Part shown: piece after piece, positions 27,708 to 37,661 of the stretch
Numbering within the stretch: the first letter of the stretch is position 1
How the letters are laid out: each line of letters begins with the position of its first letter
Origin: Flavobacteriaceae bacterium MAR_2009_75
GTDB taxonomy: Bacteria; Bacteroidota; Bacteroidia; Flavobacteriales; Flavobacteriaceae
NCBI GenBank assembly: GCA_002813285.1
Contig: PHTZ01000001.1
Location: 1,301,501 to 1,365,500 of the forward strand
DNA length: 64,000 nucleotides
Direction: 5' to 3'
Position numbers and translations under genes: made by a program
Notes under the pieces: model-generated
Seen by the model: the letters and a program-made list of their open reading frames with translations, nothing else
The model's database searches: none
Told to the model about the DNA's origin: nothing

Positions 27708-28820
27708 TTAAAGATTGATGTTTTGCTTATCGCCCGTCTCTACAGCTTTATAAATAGCATCGATAATTTTCATGTCTTTTACACCCTCTTCGCCATCTAA
27801 AGGTACTATAGGCTGGACACCTTCAAAGATGAGCTGGGCCATTCCGTCCATCTGCAAGGTTTGGTGTGTTACATGAGGCTGGTCAAGTTCGCCCTTATGC
27901 GTACGCCCTTTAATCGGGCCATAACCCGTAGATGGTTTCATTTCTACCCAACCATCGGAGCCGGTCATAAAAAATCGATCTAAATTGCTCATATTATAGG
28001 TAGATAGGCAGTTCGCTACGGCCCCACTGGGGAAACCTAATTGAAATTGAATCGTCTCATCGACACCTTCCTTAAACTTGGCGGGATCGGTTTTGGTTTC
28101 TTGTGCCGTAACCCAAACCGGTTCTTCACCTAGCATATAACGGGCCCCATTGATGGAATAAATACCGATATCCATCATCGCTCCACCACCTGCCAATTCT
28201 TTATCTAAGCGCCATTGACTTGGGTCACCGATGGTAAACCCTGATTGTCCTTGAAAAAATTTAACCTTACCGAATTCGCCATTTTTACGCATTTTGATTA
28301 CTTCGACAGTTTTGGGCTCGTAATGCATACGATAACCTATCAACAGTTTTACATTTGCCGCTTTACACGCATCGACCATGGCCTGCCCCTCTTCCGCATT
28401 GATTGCCATGGGCTTTTCACAAATTACATGCTTGCCGGCCTTGGCCACTCTTATGGACTGATCTTTGTGTAGCCCGTTAGGGGTAATTACATATACCGCA
28501 TCGATATCGGCATTATCTTTTATCGCATCAAAATTCTCGTAATTATAGCAGTTCTTTTTTGGGATGCCGTATTTCGATTGCCAATCTTTAATCTTAGAAG
28601 GCGTACCACTAATAACGCCGACCAATTTAGCTCTTTTACAATCTTTCATGGCTTCGGCCACTCGAGTACCATAACTGCCCAAACCCATAATAGCCACTTT
28701 CAGTATCGGCCCTTCGTAAGGAGCTTCCGAAGCTGCAAAAAGATTAGAACTATGATATAAAATTGGCACGCCAACAGCCGAAACGGTCAACTTTTCAATA
28801 AAATTTCTTCGTGATCCCAT
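27708..28820 (-). CDS. Tat-exported Gfo/Idh/MocA-family oxidoreductase
   Basis: A 370-residue NAD(P)-dependent dehydrogenase-like protein. The N terminus SRRNFIEKLTV (residues 3-13) is a twin-arginine signal, so it is folded in the cytoplasm with its cofactor and exported. The Rossmann domain follows (KVAIMGLGSYGTRVAEAM) with the family motif CEKPMAINAEEGQ, then the C-terminal alpha/beta domain with GGGAMMDIGIYSINGARYMLG. These enzymes oxidise or isomerise sugars and inositols; some exported members are glycosidases acting through NAD. The substrate is not predictable here. It stands alone on the minus strand between the SusC/D cluster and a dehydratase-like gene. Confidence 0.9.
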   Translation of the reverse strand: MGSRRNFIEKLTVSAVGVPILYHSSNLFAASEAPYEGPILKVAIMGLGSYGTRVAEAMKDCKRAKLVGVISGTPSKIKDWQSKYGIPKKNCYNYENFDAIKDNADIDAVYVITPNGLHKDQSIRVAKAGKHVICEKPMAINAEEGQAMVDACKAANVKLLIGYRMHYEPKTVEVIKMRKNGEFGKVKFFQGQSGFTIGDPSQWRLDKELAGGGAMMDIGIYSINGARYMLGEEPVWVTAQETKTDPAKFKEGVDETIQFQLGFPSGAVANCLSTYNMSNLDRFFMTGSDGWVEMKPSTGYGPIKGRTHKGELDQPHVTHQTLQMDGMAQLIFEGVQPIVPLDGEEGVKDMKIIDAIYKAVETGDKQNINL

Positions 28821-28924
28821 AATAATGTTCGATTTTGTTATTGTTCTAAAAATAAGGATTATGTGTAAGGAAAAGTACTTTTAAAGATGAAAATACATGT
28901 CTTATAATCTAGCAATCACTGAAA

Positions 28925-29857
28925 TCATCCCACCGCTTTAAAATCGACGTTCCCTCCAGATAGTATAACTCCTACTTTTTGCTTTTCAAACCTTGGTTTA
29001 TCCTTTAAAACAGCGGCCAAAGCTACCGCGCTTGACGGTTCTATAACTATCTTCATGCGTTCCCATAACAACCGCATGGCTTCAACAATCTCTGGTTCCG
29101 ATACCCGAACGATACGCTCAACATGCCTTTTAATAATCGGAAAATTCTGATCGCCCAATTGAGTTTTAAGTCCGTCTGCAATGGTATCGGTAGTTTCATT
29201 TGATTCTATATGGCCACTTTGAAGCGAACGATACGCATCATCTGCTGCCAACGGCTCTCCCCCGACTACCTTACAACCATTGCCAAAATAATAGGCCGCT
29301 AGTGAAGTGCCTCCAATTAGTCCGCCACCGCCCACTGGGGCAACCACGTAATCAAGATTCGGCTCTTCTTCTAAAAGTTCTAAACAAGCGGTTCCTTGTC
29401 CTATAATAACATCCATATCATTGGAAGGATGTATAAACGTAGCTCCCTTCTCTTCCACTATGCGATGTGCTTCATTCTCACGCGCCGACAATGTAGGTTT
29501 ACATTCGATAATCTCCCCCCCATATTCCAATACTGCATCCTTCTTTACCTGAGGTGCTGTCGACGGCATTACGATATAGGCTTTGACCCCTATTCTACCT
29601 GCAGCCAAAGACAGTGCCTGCGCAAAATTACCGGAAGAGTGGGTTACTACACCCTGACTCTTTTGCTCTTCGGTCAGACAGAGTATGGCATTGGTCGCAC
29701 CTCTAGCTTTAAAAGACCCTCCACGTTGAAAATTTTCACATTTAAAAAAGATATCAGCGTTTGCAATTTTATTAATAAGCCTTGATGTAAATACGGGGGT
29801 TCTATGGATGTGTGGTAAAATTCGCCTGTGAGAATCAAGAAGTAGCTCTTTGTGCAT
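28925..29857 (-). CDS. PLP-dependent serine/threonine dehydratase or serine racemase-like enzyme
   Basis: A 310-residue fold-type II PLP enzyme. The Schiff-base lysine is Lys50 in GGSFKARGA, the phosphate-binding glycine loop is GGGGLIGG, and the C-terminal SGGNVD matches the serine racemase/threonine dehydratase family. There is no C-terminal ACT-type regulatory domain, so it resembles catabolic threonine dehydratase (TdcB) or serine racemase rather than biosynthetic IlvA. It would convert L-Ser/L-Thr to 2-oxoacids and ammonia, or racemise serine. It has no evident functional link to the neighbouring sugar genes. Confidence 0.9.
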   Translation of the reverse strand: MHKELLLDSHRRILPHIHRTPVFTSRLINKIANADIFFKCENFQRGGSFKARGATNAILCLTEEQKSQGVVTHSSGNFAQALSLAAGRIGVKAYIVMPSTAPQVKKDAVLEYGGEIIECKPTLSARENEAHRIVEEKGATFIHPSNDMDVIIGQGTACLELLEEEPNLDYVVAPVGGGGLIGGTSLAAYYFGNGCKVVGGEPLAADDAYRSLQSGHIESNETTDTIADGLKTQLGDQNFPIIKRHVERIVRVSEPEIVEAMRLLWERMKIVIEPSSAVALAAVLKDKPRFEKQKVGVILSGGNVDFKAVG

Positions 29858-30116
29858 AGCCTATAAAATCAGCATTATTGAAGAATAGATATTCATACCA
29901 AAAGTTACAAATTAGTGAAATTTATGGCCTTAGGCACACTTTTTGGATAGTTAAGAACTCAATCGTTCAGACGCTGATCAATTATTAAAAGGAAAAAAAT
30001 GTTACCTTTTATTCCAACATTTACTCCCAAATGTCGTTATACAGTGTACTATAATTGAATTTCTCGTTAAACGACATCCACAAACCTAGGTTGTTTGAAA
30101 AGAAAACAGAATCAAA

Positions 30117-31001
30117 GTGAAACATACCTTCATCACCATATTACTACTCTTTTTAAGTTTGACTTCCTTTGCCCATAGAAGTTCGGAAGCCTCACATACA
30201 TTTCATATTTCTCACGGTCATTATCAAGTATTTAATGACACCATTAGTAAAAAGACCAAAATTGAAGTTACCTACCCTAATTCATCTACAGTTTGGACCA
30301 TCTCTGAGCCAGCTAAGATAGAATGGGAGACCATTAATATAGCATCTGGAAAATCGATACGATTCTTTTTAGCCTTGAACGATATGGTGGTTCAAGAACT
30401 GGGAACATTTAAGAACTCATTCAGTGCAGATGATATTGTTTTAGCAAAAAACATAAGCACTGGAAATTCTTATCAGGTCGTCGGTATCGAGCTGTTTCCC
30501 GATAACAAATACCAGATTGCAAAATATGCCACATCTTATTTTTCAATTCGTAATCCGGAAGCAGATGCACGAAAAGCCGCTTACGAAGCGAGAAATAGAG
30601 AAAAGCCTACAGGAGTGAAGGCACCAACGGAAAAAACAATAGAACCTGTTACCCAATTTGATGGTAGAAACATTTCTTATGTAGAAGAAGTTGTTTTCGA
30701 AAATGAAGACATCACCATCGAAGTTTGGGACCATGGCCGACAAGACGACGATATTGTTTCTATCTACCTCAACGGAAAGACCGTGATATCAAAGCACCTA
30801 CTTACTTATCGAAGAAAGCAGGTTACCTGCACGCTTGAAAAAGGCAAACCCAACGACTTATTTCTCTACGCCCATAACCTCGGTAAATCGCCCCCAAATA
30901 CAGTATCTATTGAAATTACCGACGGCAGTACTTCCAAAAAAATTATACTCAACTCTGATTTAAAAAGTTGTGAAGCGGTTAAGATTAGCGTAAAGCAATA
31001 A
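30117..31001 (+). CDS. Secreted protein of unknown function with Kre9/KNH-like domain
   Basis: A 294-residue protein starting at a GTG codon; the start is supported by the immediate signal peptide (MKHTFITILLLFLSLTSFAH). Residues about 48-147 (VTYPNSSTVWTISEPAKIEW to YFSIRN) resemble the Kre9/KNH-type beta-sandwich found in many secreted bacterial proteins. A linker rich in Lys/Arg/Glu (about 148-185) leads to a second beta domain (about 195-290) with EVWDHGRQDDDIVSIYLNG and LFLYAHNLGKSPPNTV. No catalytic motif is recognised. Its stop codon lies 8 bp from that of araA on the other strand, with no terminator between. Confidence 0.8.
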   Translation: MKHTFITILLLFLSLTSFAHRSSEASHTFHISHGHYQVFNDTISKKTKIEVTYPNSSTVWTISEPAKIEWETINIASGKSIRFFLALNDMVVQELGTFKNSFSADDIVLAKNISTGNSYQVVGIELFPDNKYQIAKYATSYFSIRNPEADARKAAYEARNREKPTGVKAPTEKTIEPVTQFDGRNISYVEEVVFENEDITIEVWDHGRQDDDIVSIYLNGKTVISKHLLTYRRKQVTCTLEKGKPNDLFLYAHNLGKSPPNTVSIEITDGSTSKKIILNSDLKSCEAVKISVKQ

Positions 31002-31009
31002 GTTGAAAA

Positions 31010-32518
31010 CTACCTGAATCCTTTGTTGATTACATACGCAGCATCGTTCCAACGAAGTTCTTGCTTAAATCGATAAAGATCCGTTTTTTCGTCTATCAAC
31101 AGAAATTCAATATCCATAATTTCTGCATAATCCTCTAGAGATTCTGCTGAAATATTCTGGCTATAACACGTATGATGTGCTCCTCCTCCATAAATCCAAG
31201 CGGCAGCGGCAGTTTGTAAATCAGGTTTGGGATTCCATAATACTCTAGCCACGGGAAGTTCGGGCATATCATGTTCTAGAGGCAATGCCTCTACTTTATT
31301 CACGAGCATTCTAAAACGGTTGCCCATATCTACGATCGAAGCATTCAAGGCATCGCCTGCACCTCCATTGAATACTAATCGAACCGGATCCTCTTTTCCT
31401 CCGATTCCTAAAGGATGTATTTCACATTTTACCTCACCTTGGGCAATAGAAGGACATATTTCTAACATGTGCGAACCTAAGCAACTGGAATTTGAAGGGT
31501 CAAAATGATAAGTATAGTCTTCCATAAAACTATTGCCCCCATCTAAACCAACGCCCATAACCTTCATAGTACGTACCAAGGCCGCTGTTTTCCAATCGCC
31601 TTCACCACCAAAACCATATCCGCTGGCCATTAGTCTTTGGGTAGCTATACCAGGTAATTGTTTTATACCATGTAAATCTTCAAATGTATCGGTGAAGGCC
31701 GTATAACCCCCATCTACCAAAAAGGCTCTCATACCCAATTCTATTCGTGCTGCATCTTGAAGCGATGAGCGAATGCTTCCATCAGATTTGATTTTAGATG
31801 CGATGGCATAGGTAGCTTCATACTCTTCTAGAAGTACTTCAATTTCTCGATCCGTTATTCCGTCAATATATTTCACCAAATCACCTACTCCGTAGCCATT
31901 TACCTCATAGCCAAATTTTATCTGGGCAGAAACTTTGTTACCGTCGGTTACGGCAACTTGTCTCATATTATCTCCAAAACGGGCCACTTTCATTTTTTTG
32001 GAATCGGCAACCGCACTCACCACCCGACACCAGGCGGAAATCTTGTCTATCACCTTACTATCTTGCCAATGGCCTACTACAACTTTTCTATTCATTCGCA
32101 ATCGAGAGGCCATAAAGCCAAATTCGCGACCACCATGAGCAGATTGATGAAGGTTCATATAATCCATATCAATGGTGCCCCAAGGTAGATCACGATTGAA
32201 TTGGGTATGCAAATGCAAGAAAGGTTTCTGAAGTGCATTAAGACCGGCAATCCACATTTTTGAAGGCGAGAACGTATGCATCCAAGTGATTAGCCCTACG
32301 CAATTTTCGGAATTATTGGCCTCTTTACAAAGCGAATGAATTTCATCGGCAGTCTTTACCGTTGGTTTGCAAACCACCTTTACGGGTATAGAATCTGCAT
32401 TTTCAAAATGTTTAGCAATTTCACTGGAATCTTGGGCTACTTGTGCCAACGTTTCCGGACCGTAAAGGTGTTGGCTTCCCGTAACGAACCAAACTTCGTT
32501 ATCTGCAATATGTATCAT
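31010..32518 (-). CDS. araA: L-arabinose isomerase
   Basis: A 502-residue cytoplasmic enzyme converting L-arabinose to L-ribulose. The Mn-binding residues are in place: Glu306 in GFGGEGDW, Glu333 in [10 protein letters not shown], His350 in GSHMLEICP, and the HH pair at 448-449 in GGAHHTCYS. The numbering is almost identical to E. coli AraA, and the length is that of the family. It is the last gene of the leftward ara operon, 19 bp after the symporter. Together with AraB and AraD it yields xylulose-5-phosphate for the pentose phosphate pathway. Confidence 0.97.
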   Translation of the reverse strand: MIHIADNEVWFVTGSQHLYGPETLAQVAQDSSEIAKHFENADSIPVKVVCKPTVKTADEIHSLCKEANNSENCVGLITWMHTFSPSKMWIAGLNALQKPFLHLHTQFNRDLPWGTIDMDYMNLHQSAHGGREFGFMASRLRMNRKVVVGHWQDSKVIDKISAWCRVVSAVADSKKMKVARFGDNMRQVAVTDGNKVSAQIKFGYEVNGYGVGDLVKYIDGITDREIEVLLEEYEATYAIASKIKSDGSIRSSLQDAARIELGMRAFLVDGGYTAFTDTFEDLHGIKQLPGIATQRLMASGYGFGGEGDWKTAALVRTMKVMGVGLDGGNSFMEDYTYHFDPSNSSCLGSHMLEICPSIAQGEVKCEIHPLGIGGKEDPVRLVFNGGAGDALNASIVDMGNRFRMLVNKVEALPLEHDMPELPVARVLWNPKPDLQTAAAAWIYGGGAHHTCYSQNISAESLEDYAEIMDIEFLLIDEKTDLYRFKQELRWNDAAYVINKGFR

Positions 32519-32537
32519 TCTAATGTTTCTGTGTAGG

Positions 32538-34163
32538 TTATAATGTTAATGTACTAAAGGAAATCATAATGTACACTACGATCAATAAAACGACAATCGA
32601 TGTGATTATGTCCCAAATATTATAACTCAATTTATCTTCTGCCTTTTGCTCGCTGGTTACGCTACCGAAGGTCAAACCGGCTAGCTGGGCCTTTGAAGGT
32701 GCAGGGTAAAACATGCTTACCACCACCGCAATGGCGATGCACATGGCAAAAAAGTAAGCCCCAAAAACCAACCAATTAATGTCGGCGATCTTGAATATTA
32801 AACTATCAGTGGCAAAACTAGACTTTAAAATCTCTAAGGTCAGCTTAGAAAAACCGATTATAAAACCTCCGACCAATGTGGCAATCGCCCCATTAGCATT
32901 AATTCGTTTATAAAAAATGCCTAGTAGGAAAACGGCAGCAATAGGTGGCGAGATATAGGCCTGAACATTCTGAAGGTATTCGTATAATCCGTCGGATAAG
33001 GTCGTTATAATGGGAATCCATAACAGACCGAGACCTACTACGAAAAAGGTAGCTATACGCCCTGTCTTCACCAATTCTTCTTCTGGCTTTTCAGGTTTCA
33101 ACTTTTTATAAATATCAAGAGTAAATAGCGTTGAGCATGAATTGAATACCGAAGCCAATGAACTCATCAAAGCAGCCAGCAATCCGGCAGCTACCAAACC
33201 TCTTAACCCGGATGGCATCAGATTACTCATCAATACGGGAAAGGCCTCATCGGGACTATCCCAATCCAGCTTTCCTTGCATTTTCAGGCCTAGGGCAACC
33301 ACGCCAGGAATAAGGAACAAGAAAATCGGCATTAATTTCAAAAGAGCTCCGAAAATACTACCTCTTCGCCCTTCTTTAATATTCTTGGCCGTCAGTACCC
33401 TTTGCACGATGACCTGATCGGTACACCAGTACCAAATACCCACTACTGTACTCGTAATAAATAAGGGCAACCACGGATAATCAGGGTCTGAGTTCGGGCG
33501 CCACATATTAAAATAATCGGCACCGACCGTTTCTTTCAATTCACCCCATCCGCCTACGGCATCTAAACCAAGGTAGGTTAAAATACCTGCTCCAAGAACC
33601 AATACGATAGCTTGAATAGTCTCGGTATATACTACGGCGCGCATTCCTCCTAAAACTGTATATAGCCCTGTAAGCACAACAGTAGCAACCGCTCCTATCC
33701 AAAATGGAATACCCATTAAAGCCGATACTACGACCCCACCGGCATAAATGGTTACGGAAACCTTGGTCAAAATATATGCTATCAACGAAACAATCGAAAG
33801 CACCCATCTTGAACGGGCATCAAAGCGCTTTTCAAGAAATTCGGGCATGGTAAACACACCACTACGCGCATAGAAAGGCAAAAAAACCCAGCCTAACATA
33901 AGTACCAACCAGGCGTGAAGCTCATAAATGAGCAAAGGCATTTTGTCACCTGCCCCGTTACCGGCAAGTCCTACTACATGCTCAGAACCAATATTCGAGG
34001 CGAAAATAGATGCCCCGACCACGAACCAGCCTATGTTCCTACCGGCCAAGAAGTAGTCTTCGGTATTTTTTTGTTTTTGTTTGATGACCCACCAGGCCAC
34101 GCCTAAAAGCACTAAAAAATATAGGGAAATAACGACCCAATCAAGCGTATCCAATCCTTTCAT
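32538..34163 (-). CDS. Sodium/sugar symporter (SSS family), probable arabinose importer
   Basis: A 541-residue inner-membrane protein of the SglT-like branch of the SSS family. It begins [18 protein letters not shown] and includes [25 protein letters not shown], the [14 protein letters not shown] region and [18 protein letters not shown], all typical of Na+/sugar cotransporters; 14 helices are expected. It lies 30 bp after araD and 19 bp before araA in the ara operon, so L-arabinose is the likely substrate. It belongs to a different branch from the SSS transporter at 6417-7895, in keeping with a different sugar. Confidence 0.92.
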   Translation of the reverse strand: MKGLDTLDWVVISLYFLVLLGVAWWVIKQKQKNTEDYFLAGRNIGWFVVGASIFASNIGSEHVVGLAGNGAGDKMPLLIYELHAWLVLMLGWVFLPFYARSGVFTMPEFLEKRFDARSRWVLSIVSLIAYILTKVSVTIYAGGVVVSALMGIPFWIGAVATVVLTGLYTVLGGMRAVVYTETIQAIVLVLGAGILTYLGLDAVGGWGELKETVGADYFNMWRPNSDPDYPWLPLFITSTVVGIWYWCTDQVIVQRVLTAKNIKEGRRGSIFGALLKLMPIFLFLIPGVVALGLKMQGKLDWDSPDEAFPVLMSNLMPSGLRGLVAAGLLAALMSSLASVFNSCSTLFTLDIYKKLKPEKPEEELVKTGRIATFFVVGLGLLWIPIITTLSDGLYEYLQNVQAYISPPIAAVFLLGIFYKRINANGAIATLVGGFIIGFSKLTLEILKSSFATDSLIFKIADINWLVFGAYFFAMCIAIAVVVSMFYPAPSKAQLAGLTFGSVTSEQKAEDKLSYNIWDIITSIVVLLIVVYIMISFSTLTL

Positions 34164-34193
34164 AATAGTATATTTCGTTGGTTGTTTAAAAGG

Positions 34194-34898
34194 TTATTGT
34201 TCTTGGCCGTAGTAAGAGTTGCCCCCATGTTTACGCTCAAAATGTTTCTTTTTCAAAGCCTCTTTCAGCGTATTCGCATTCGGATTAATTTGTAGAGTCA
34301 AATGGGCCATTTTAGCTACTTCTTCGCAAACCGCACTATTATACACGGCTTTTGCAGCACTTTTACCCCAAGTAAATGGAGCATGATTACCCACCAAAAT
34401 CATTTCGACTTCGTTATGGTCAAGACCTCTTTCTTTCAAACAATCTATAATTTGGTAACCCGTCATATGCTCATAATCGCCCTGAATGTATTCATCTTTC
34501 ATAGGTGGCGCGCATGGAATATCGGAAGTCAAGTGATCCGCGTGCGTGGTTCCGAAAATGGGTATATCTTTAATTGCTTGAGCCCAAGCCGTTCCATAGG
34601 TCGAATGCGTATGTACAACCCCACCGATTTCACTCCATTCTTTGTAAAGTACAGCATGCGTTTTAGTGTCTGATGAAGGCCGCATCTTACCCTCTACAAC
34701 TTTGCCCTCAAAATCGCAGATAACAATATCACTCACTTTAAGGTCGGCATAAGGCACTCCACTAGGCTTAATGGCAAAGACCGCTTCTTTGCGGTCAACG
34801 GCGCTGGCATTACCGAAGGTAAAGAGCACCAAGCCTAGTTCTGGCAACCTCATGTTCGCTTCGTAAGCCTCTTCTCTTAATGCTTTGAATCTATCCAT
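34194..34898 (-). CDS. araD: L-ribulose-5-phosphate 4-epimerase
   Basis: A 234-residue class II aldolase-family enzyme converting L-ribulose-5-phosphate to D-xylulose-5-phosphate. The zinc ligands are His96 and His98 in VVHTHSTYG and His172 in GNHAPFTWG, with Asp77 in SSDTKTH as in E. coli AraD. The length is that of the family. The start codon overlaps the end of araB by 8 bp, so the two are translationally coupled. Confidence 0.97.
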   Translation of the reverse strand: MDRFKALREEAYEANMRLPELGLVLFTFGNASAVDRKEAVFAIKPSGVPYADLKVSDIVICDFEGKVVEGKMRPSSDTKTHAVLYKEWSEIGGVVHTHSTYGTAWAQAIKDIPIFGTTHADHLTSDIPCAPPMKDEYIQGDYEHMTGYQIIDCLKERGLDHNEVEMILVGNHAPFTWGKSAAKAVYNSAVCEEVAKMAHLTLQINPNANTLKEALKKKHFERKHGGNSYYGQEQ

Positions 34899-36576
34899 CG
34901 GTTCTAACCTCGTTCATTATATGTGCTTCCATGGTTTCGCAAAGTTCATTATACCTTTGATAAATTTTATCGTATTCACCCGCATCTACCTGATTTGGCT
35001 CATAGACCGATGCGAAAGCACTACCCATTTGACCCATCGCATCGGGTACGCTATCGTATGTTTTTGCGGCTACTGCGCCAAAAATTGCAGCACCTAGGGC
35101 GCAAGCCTGTTCAGATGACACCACCTTTATCGGCATATTCAGTACATCGGCCATCATTTGCATGATAAAGGGCGACTTTTTAGCCACCCCGCCCAAAGCG
35201 ATTACTCCTTTAATAGGAATGCCTTCGGATAAAAACCGGTCAACAATCTTTTTGGCCCCAAAACAGGAAGCCTCGACCAGTGCCCGGAAAATTTTCGGAG
35301 AATCACTACCTAGATTAATTCCGACAATAACCCCTTTTAAATTTTGATTGGCGTCAGGTGTCCTTCTTCCGTTCATCCAATCCAAAGCCAACTCCCCAGA
35401 TGCACCTATCGGTTCTCGGGCTGCAGCTTTACTCAGTTCAGAAATCAATTTATCCATCGCCTCTTCGATTAACTTCTCTTTGGTCGATTTGTCAATTAGG
35501 TTCGAACTATTCAGAAGTTCTCTAATGGGCCAGGCCAGTACTCTTTCGAACCAGGCATAGATATCGCCAAATGCAGATTGACCTGCTTCAAGCCCCAACA
35601 TACCGGGAATAACAGAACCGTCTACCTGACCGCAAATACCTTTTACCAATTTTTCTTCGCCTTCCATTGGAGCTACCAAAATGTCGCATGTAGACGTACC
35701 CATTATTTTGGTCAAATAATAAGGTTCGGTCTTAGCGCCAACGGCGCCCATATGCGCATCAAAAGCCCCTACGGCTACCTTCACGTTATTCGGCAGCCCT
35801 AGTTTATCAGCCCATTCTTGGCTAATCGTACCTGCAAGTTCATCGGAGGTATAGGTCTGCGAGAACAGACGATTTCTTAGTCCATCTAAAACAGGATCTA
35901 GCGCCACAAAAAAATCGTTGGGCGGAAGTCCGTCAAATTCAGGGTGCCAAAGTGCTTTGTGCCCTGCTGCACAACGACTTCTTTTCATATTAGAAACATC
36001 GGACCCTCCTGTCAACAAAAAAGGAACCCAATCGCAATGTTCAACCCAAGAATGGGCCGCCTTCAACACCTTTTCGTCTTGACGGGAAACATGCAAAATT
36101 TTAGACCAAAACCATTCCGATGAATAAATTCCGCCTTCGTATTTCGAATAATCTACCTCCCATTCACTGCAAAGTGCATTTATCTCCTCCGCTTCTTTGA
36201 TGCCTGTATGATCTTTCCACAGCACGAACATCGCATTGGGGTTTTCCTCAAATTCTTGCAATAAAGCTAGAGGTGTGCCAGTAGCATCAACGGCAACAGG
36301 CGTCGAACCGGTAGTATCTACCCCTATACCTACAATATTATTCGCTATTTTTGGGCCCACATTAGCTACTATTTCTTTAATGGTGGCTTCGATGCCTTCG
36401 ATATAATCTAAAGGATGCTGGCGGAAGCGATTTTTTGATGGATCACAGAACATACCTGTTTTCCATCTCTTGTAATAATGTACCGACGTAGCTAATTCTT
36501 CACCTGTAGCCGTATTCACCAGAAGTGCCCGTACAGAGTCAGATCCGAAATCTAAGCCTAAGCTAAATGTATTCAA
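34891..36576 (-). CDS. araB: Ribulokinase
   Basis: A 561-residue FGGY-family sugar kinase phosphorylating L-ribulose. The N-terminal FSLGLDFGSDSVRALLVN is the phosphate-binding FGGY start, DWMNGRRTPDAN is the ribulokinase-type signature, and GGVAKKSPFIMQMMADVL is the C-terminal ATP-binding segment. The start is a TTG codon: upstream in frame there is no ATG before a stop (TAG), and the TTG is followed at once by the conserved kinase N terminus. It follows araR by 39 bp and overlaps araD by 8 bp. Confidence 0.96.
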   Translation of the reverse strand: MNTFSLGLDFGSDSVRALLVNTATGEELATSVHYYKRWKTGMFCDPSKNRFRQHPLDYIEGIEATIKEIVANVGPKIANNIVGIGVDTTGSTPVAVDATGTPLALLQEFEENPNAMFVLWKDHTGIKEAEEINALCSEWEVDYSKYEGGIYSSEWFWSKILHVSRQDEKVLKAAHSWVEHCDWVPFLLTGGSDVSNMKRSRCAAGHKALWHPEFDGLPPNDFFVALDPVLDGLRNRLFSQTYTSDELAGTISQEWADKLGLPNNVKVAVGAFDAHMGAVGAKTEPYYLTKIMGTSTCDILVAPMEGEEKLVKGICGQVDGSVIPGMLGLEAGQSAFGDIYAWFERVLAWPIRELLNSSNLIDKSTKEKLIEEAMDKLISELSKAAAREPIGASGELALDWMNGRRTPDANQNLKGVIVGINLGSDSPKIFRALVEASCFGAKKIVDRFLSEGIPIKGVIALGGVAKKSPFIMQMMADVLNMPIKVVSSEQACALGAAIFGAVAAKTYDSVPDAMGQMGSAFASVYEPNQVDAGEYDKIYQRYNELCETMEAHIMNEVRTDG

Positions 36577-36615
36577 TACTATTGATTTATGATTAGAGTG
36601 TATATTCTATCTAGA

Positions 36616-37311
36616 TTAGATACTAAAATTCTTTACGCCATTATATTTATCCTCGTCAAAGCGATAAAGAAACGCTCCTTTCTTTGATTCTGATTTGTCC
36701 TTTTCTTCTAGCCTGATGAGAAAATCCATTGCATGAAGCTTTTTACGAAAGTTGCGTTTATCGATTTCTTCTCCCAAAATGGCTTCATACAGCCTCTGAA
36801 GTTGCGGAAGCGTGAACTTTTCGGGCAGCAAGTTGAAGCCAACCGGGCCTGTCTTGATACGGCGGCGTAAACGTCTCATAGCCGATTCGATCATATCTTT
36901 ATGATCAAAGATCAACTCTGGTAGATCATCTATAGGAAACCATTCAGCCTTGTAACTGTTGACTAGCTCATCATTATAGTTCTCTTTTAAAACCAGCGCA
37001 CTATATGTAACTGAAAGAACACGTTCATAGGGATCTCGGTTCGCCTTGCCAAAAGTTCGAACCTGTTCCATATAAACATCTTTGAGACCAGTAAGTTCTC
37101 TAAGTACGCGATGCGCTGCCTCATCAAGGCCTTCTTCATTATGCACAAAACCGCCAATAAGTGAAAAGCGATCTCGCTCAGGCTCAAATCCCCGACGAAC
37201 CAATAACAACTCTAGTTTACCGTCATTAAAACCAAAAATGAGACAATCGACTGCAACAGTTATTTGTTGTACCTCTTTGTAGGCCCTGTTTATTTGAAAA
37301 GGTTTCTGCAA
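36616..37311 (-). CDS. araR: Nudix-related transcriptional regulator AraR
   Basis: A 231-residue regulator. The N-terminal Nudix-fold domain (about 12-150) has a degenerate Nudix box (GGFVHNEEGL to RELTGL, residues 53-76): the first Glu and the RE remain, but the catalytic EE pair is gone, so hydrolase activity is unlikely. The C-terminal winged-helix domain (about 155-231; FTLPQLQRLYEAIL, RNFRKKL) binds DNA. This is the architecture of NrtR-like regulators and of AraR described in Bacteroides, where arabinose relieves repression. Being the first gene of the ara operon fits. The start is TTG at 37311; the nearest ATG is out of frame. Confidence 0.88.
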   Translation of the reverse strand: MQKPFQINRAYKEVQQITVAVDCLIFGFNDGKLELLLVRRGFEPERDRFSLIGGFVHNEEGLDEAAHRVLRELTGLKDVYMEQVRTFGKANRDPYERVLSVTYSALVLKENYNDELVNSYKAEWFPIDDLPELIFDHKDMIESAMRRLRRRIKTGPVGFNLLPEKFTLPQLQRLYEAILGEEIDKRNFRKKLHAMDFLIRLEEKDKSESKKGAFLYRFDEDKYNGVKNFSI

Positions 37312-37661
37312 AACATTTCTAATTTTGGACTAAATATAGAATAAATATTTCAATAGTGTGAAATATACACTTATGAATAACATAAAAGATCTAATGTTTT
37401 TCATAATAAGAATCTAATGTACTTAAAAAATTGCGGTTATTTTAATGAAAACAACAACTACTATCAAACAGCTCAAATGCTTACTATCAATCATCAATCG
37501 ATTATAAGCTAGCTAAGCATTTTACAAGATAGACTTTACACTTCATCGAAAAAAAAGCAATAACATCTGAGGTATTTCCGTTCTTGAAGGTACGAAAAAC
37601 TACTAGTCTAACCTTTGTAGCGCTTTAGCACCCCAACGCCACAATCTAAAAACAATGAGAA
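37312..37661. other. 350-bp intergenic region between araR and a small gene
   Basis: The region is AT-rich and holds the divergent promoters of the ara operon (leftward) and of the small gene at 37662 (rightward). Apart from the inverted repeat at 37355-37371, I see no gene, RNA or strong hairpin. A near-match to the -7 box (TAACCTTTG, one base too long) lies near 37611-37619 for the rightward gene. Confidence 0.6.
37355..37371. promoter_or_regulatory. Candidate AraR operator upstream of araR
   Basis: Inverted repeat AGTGT-N7-ACACT centred about 52 bp upstream of the araR start codon. A one-mismatch copy stands upstream of the GH43 gene (20614-20630). The location at the head of araR-araB-araD-symporter-araA suggests autoregulation of the whole operon. 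Confidence 0.5.

Noticed and set aside
29396-29785. A 129-residue + strand frame opposite the dehydratase-like gene
   Set aside because: It is the shadow of a well-conserved PLP enzyme, and its composition is unlike a real protein.
36597-36613. AGTGTATATT upstream of araB as a second AraR site
   Set aside because: Only the first arm matches; the bases seven positions on (ATCTA) do not form the ACACT arm, and the gene is probably transcribed from the araR promoter.
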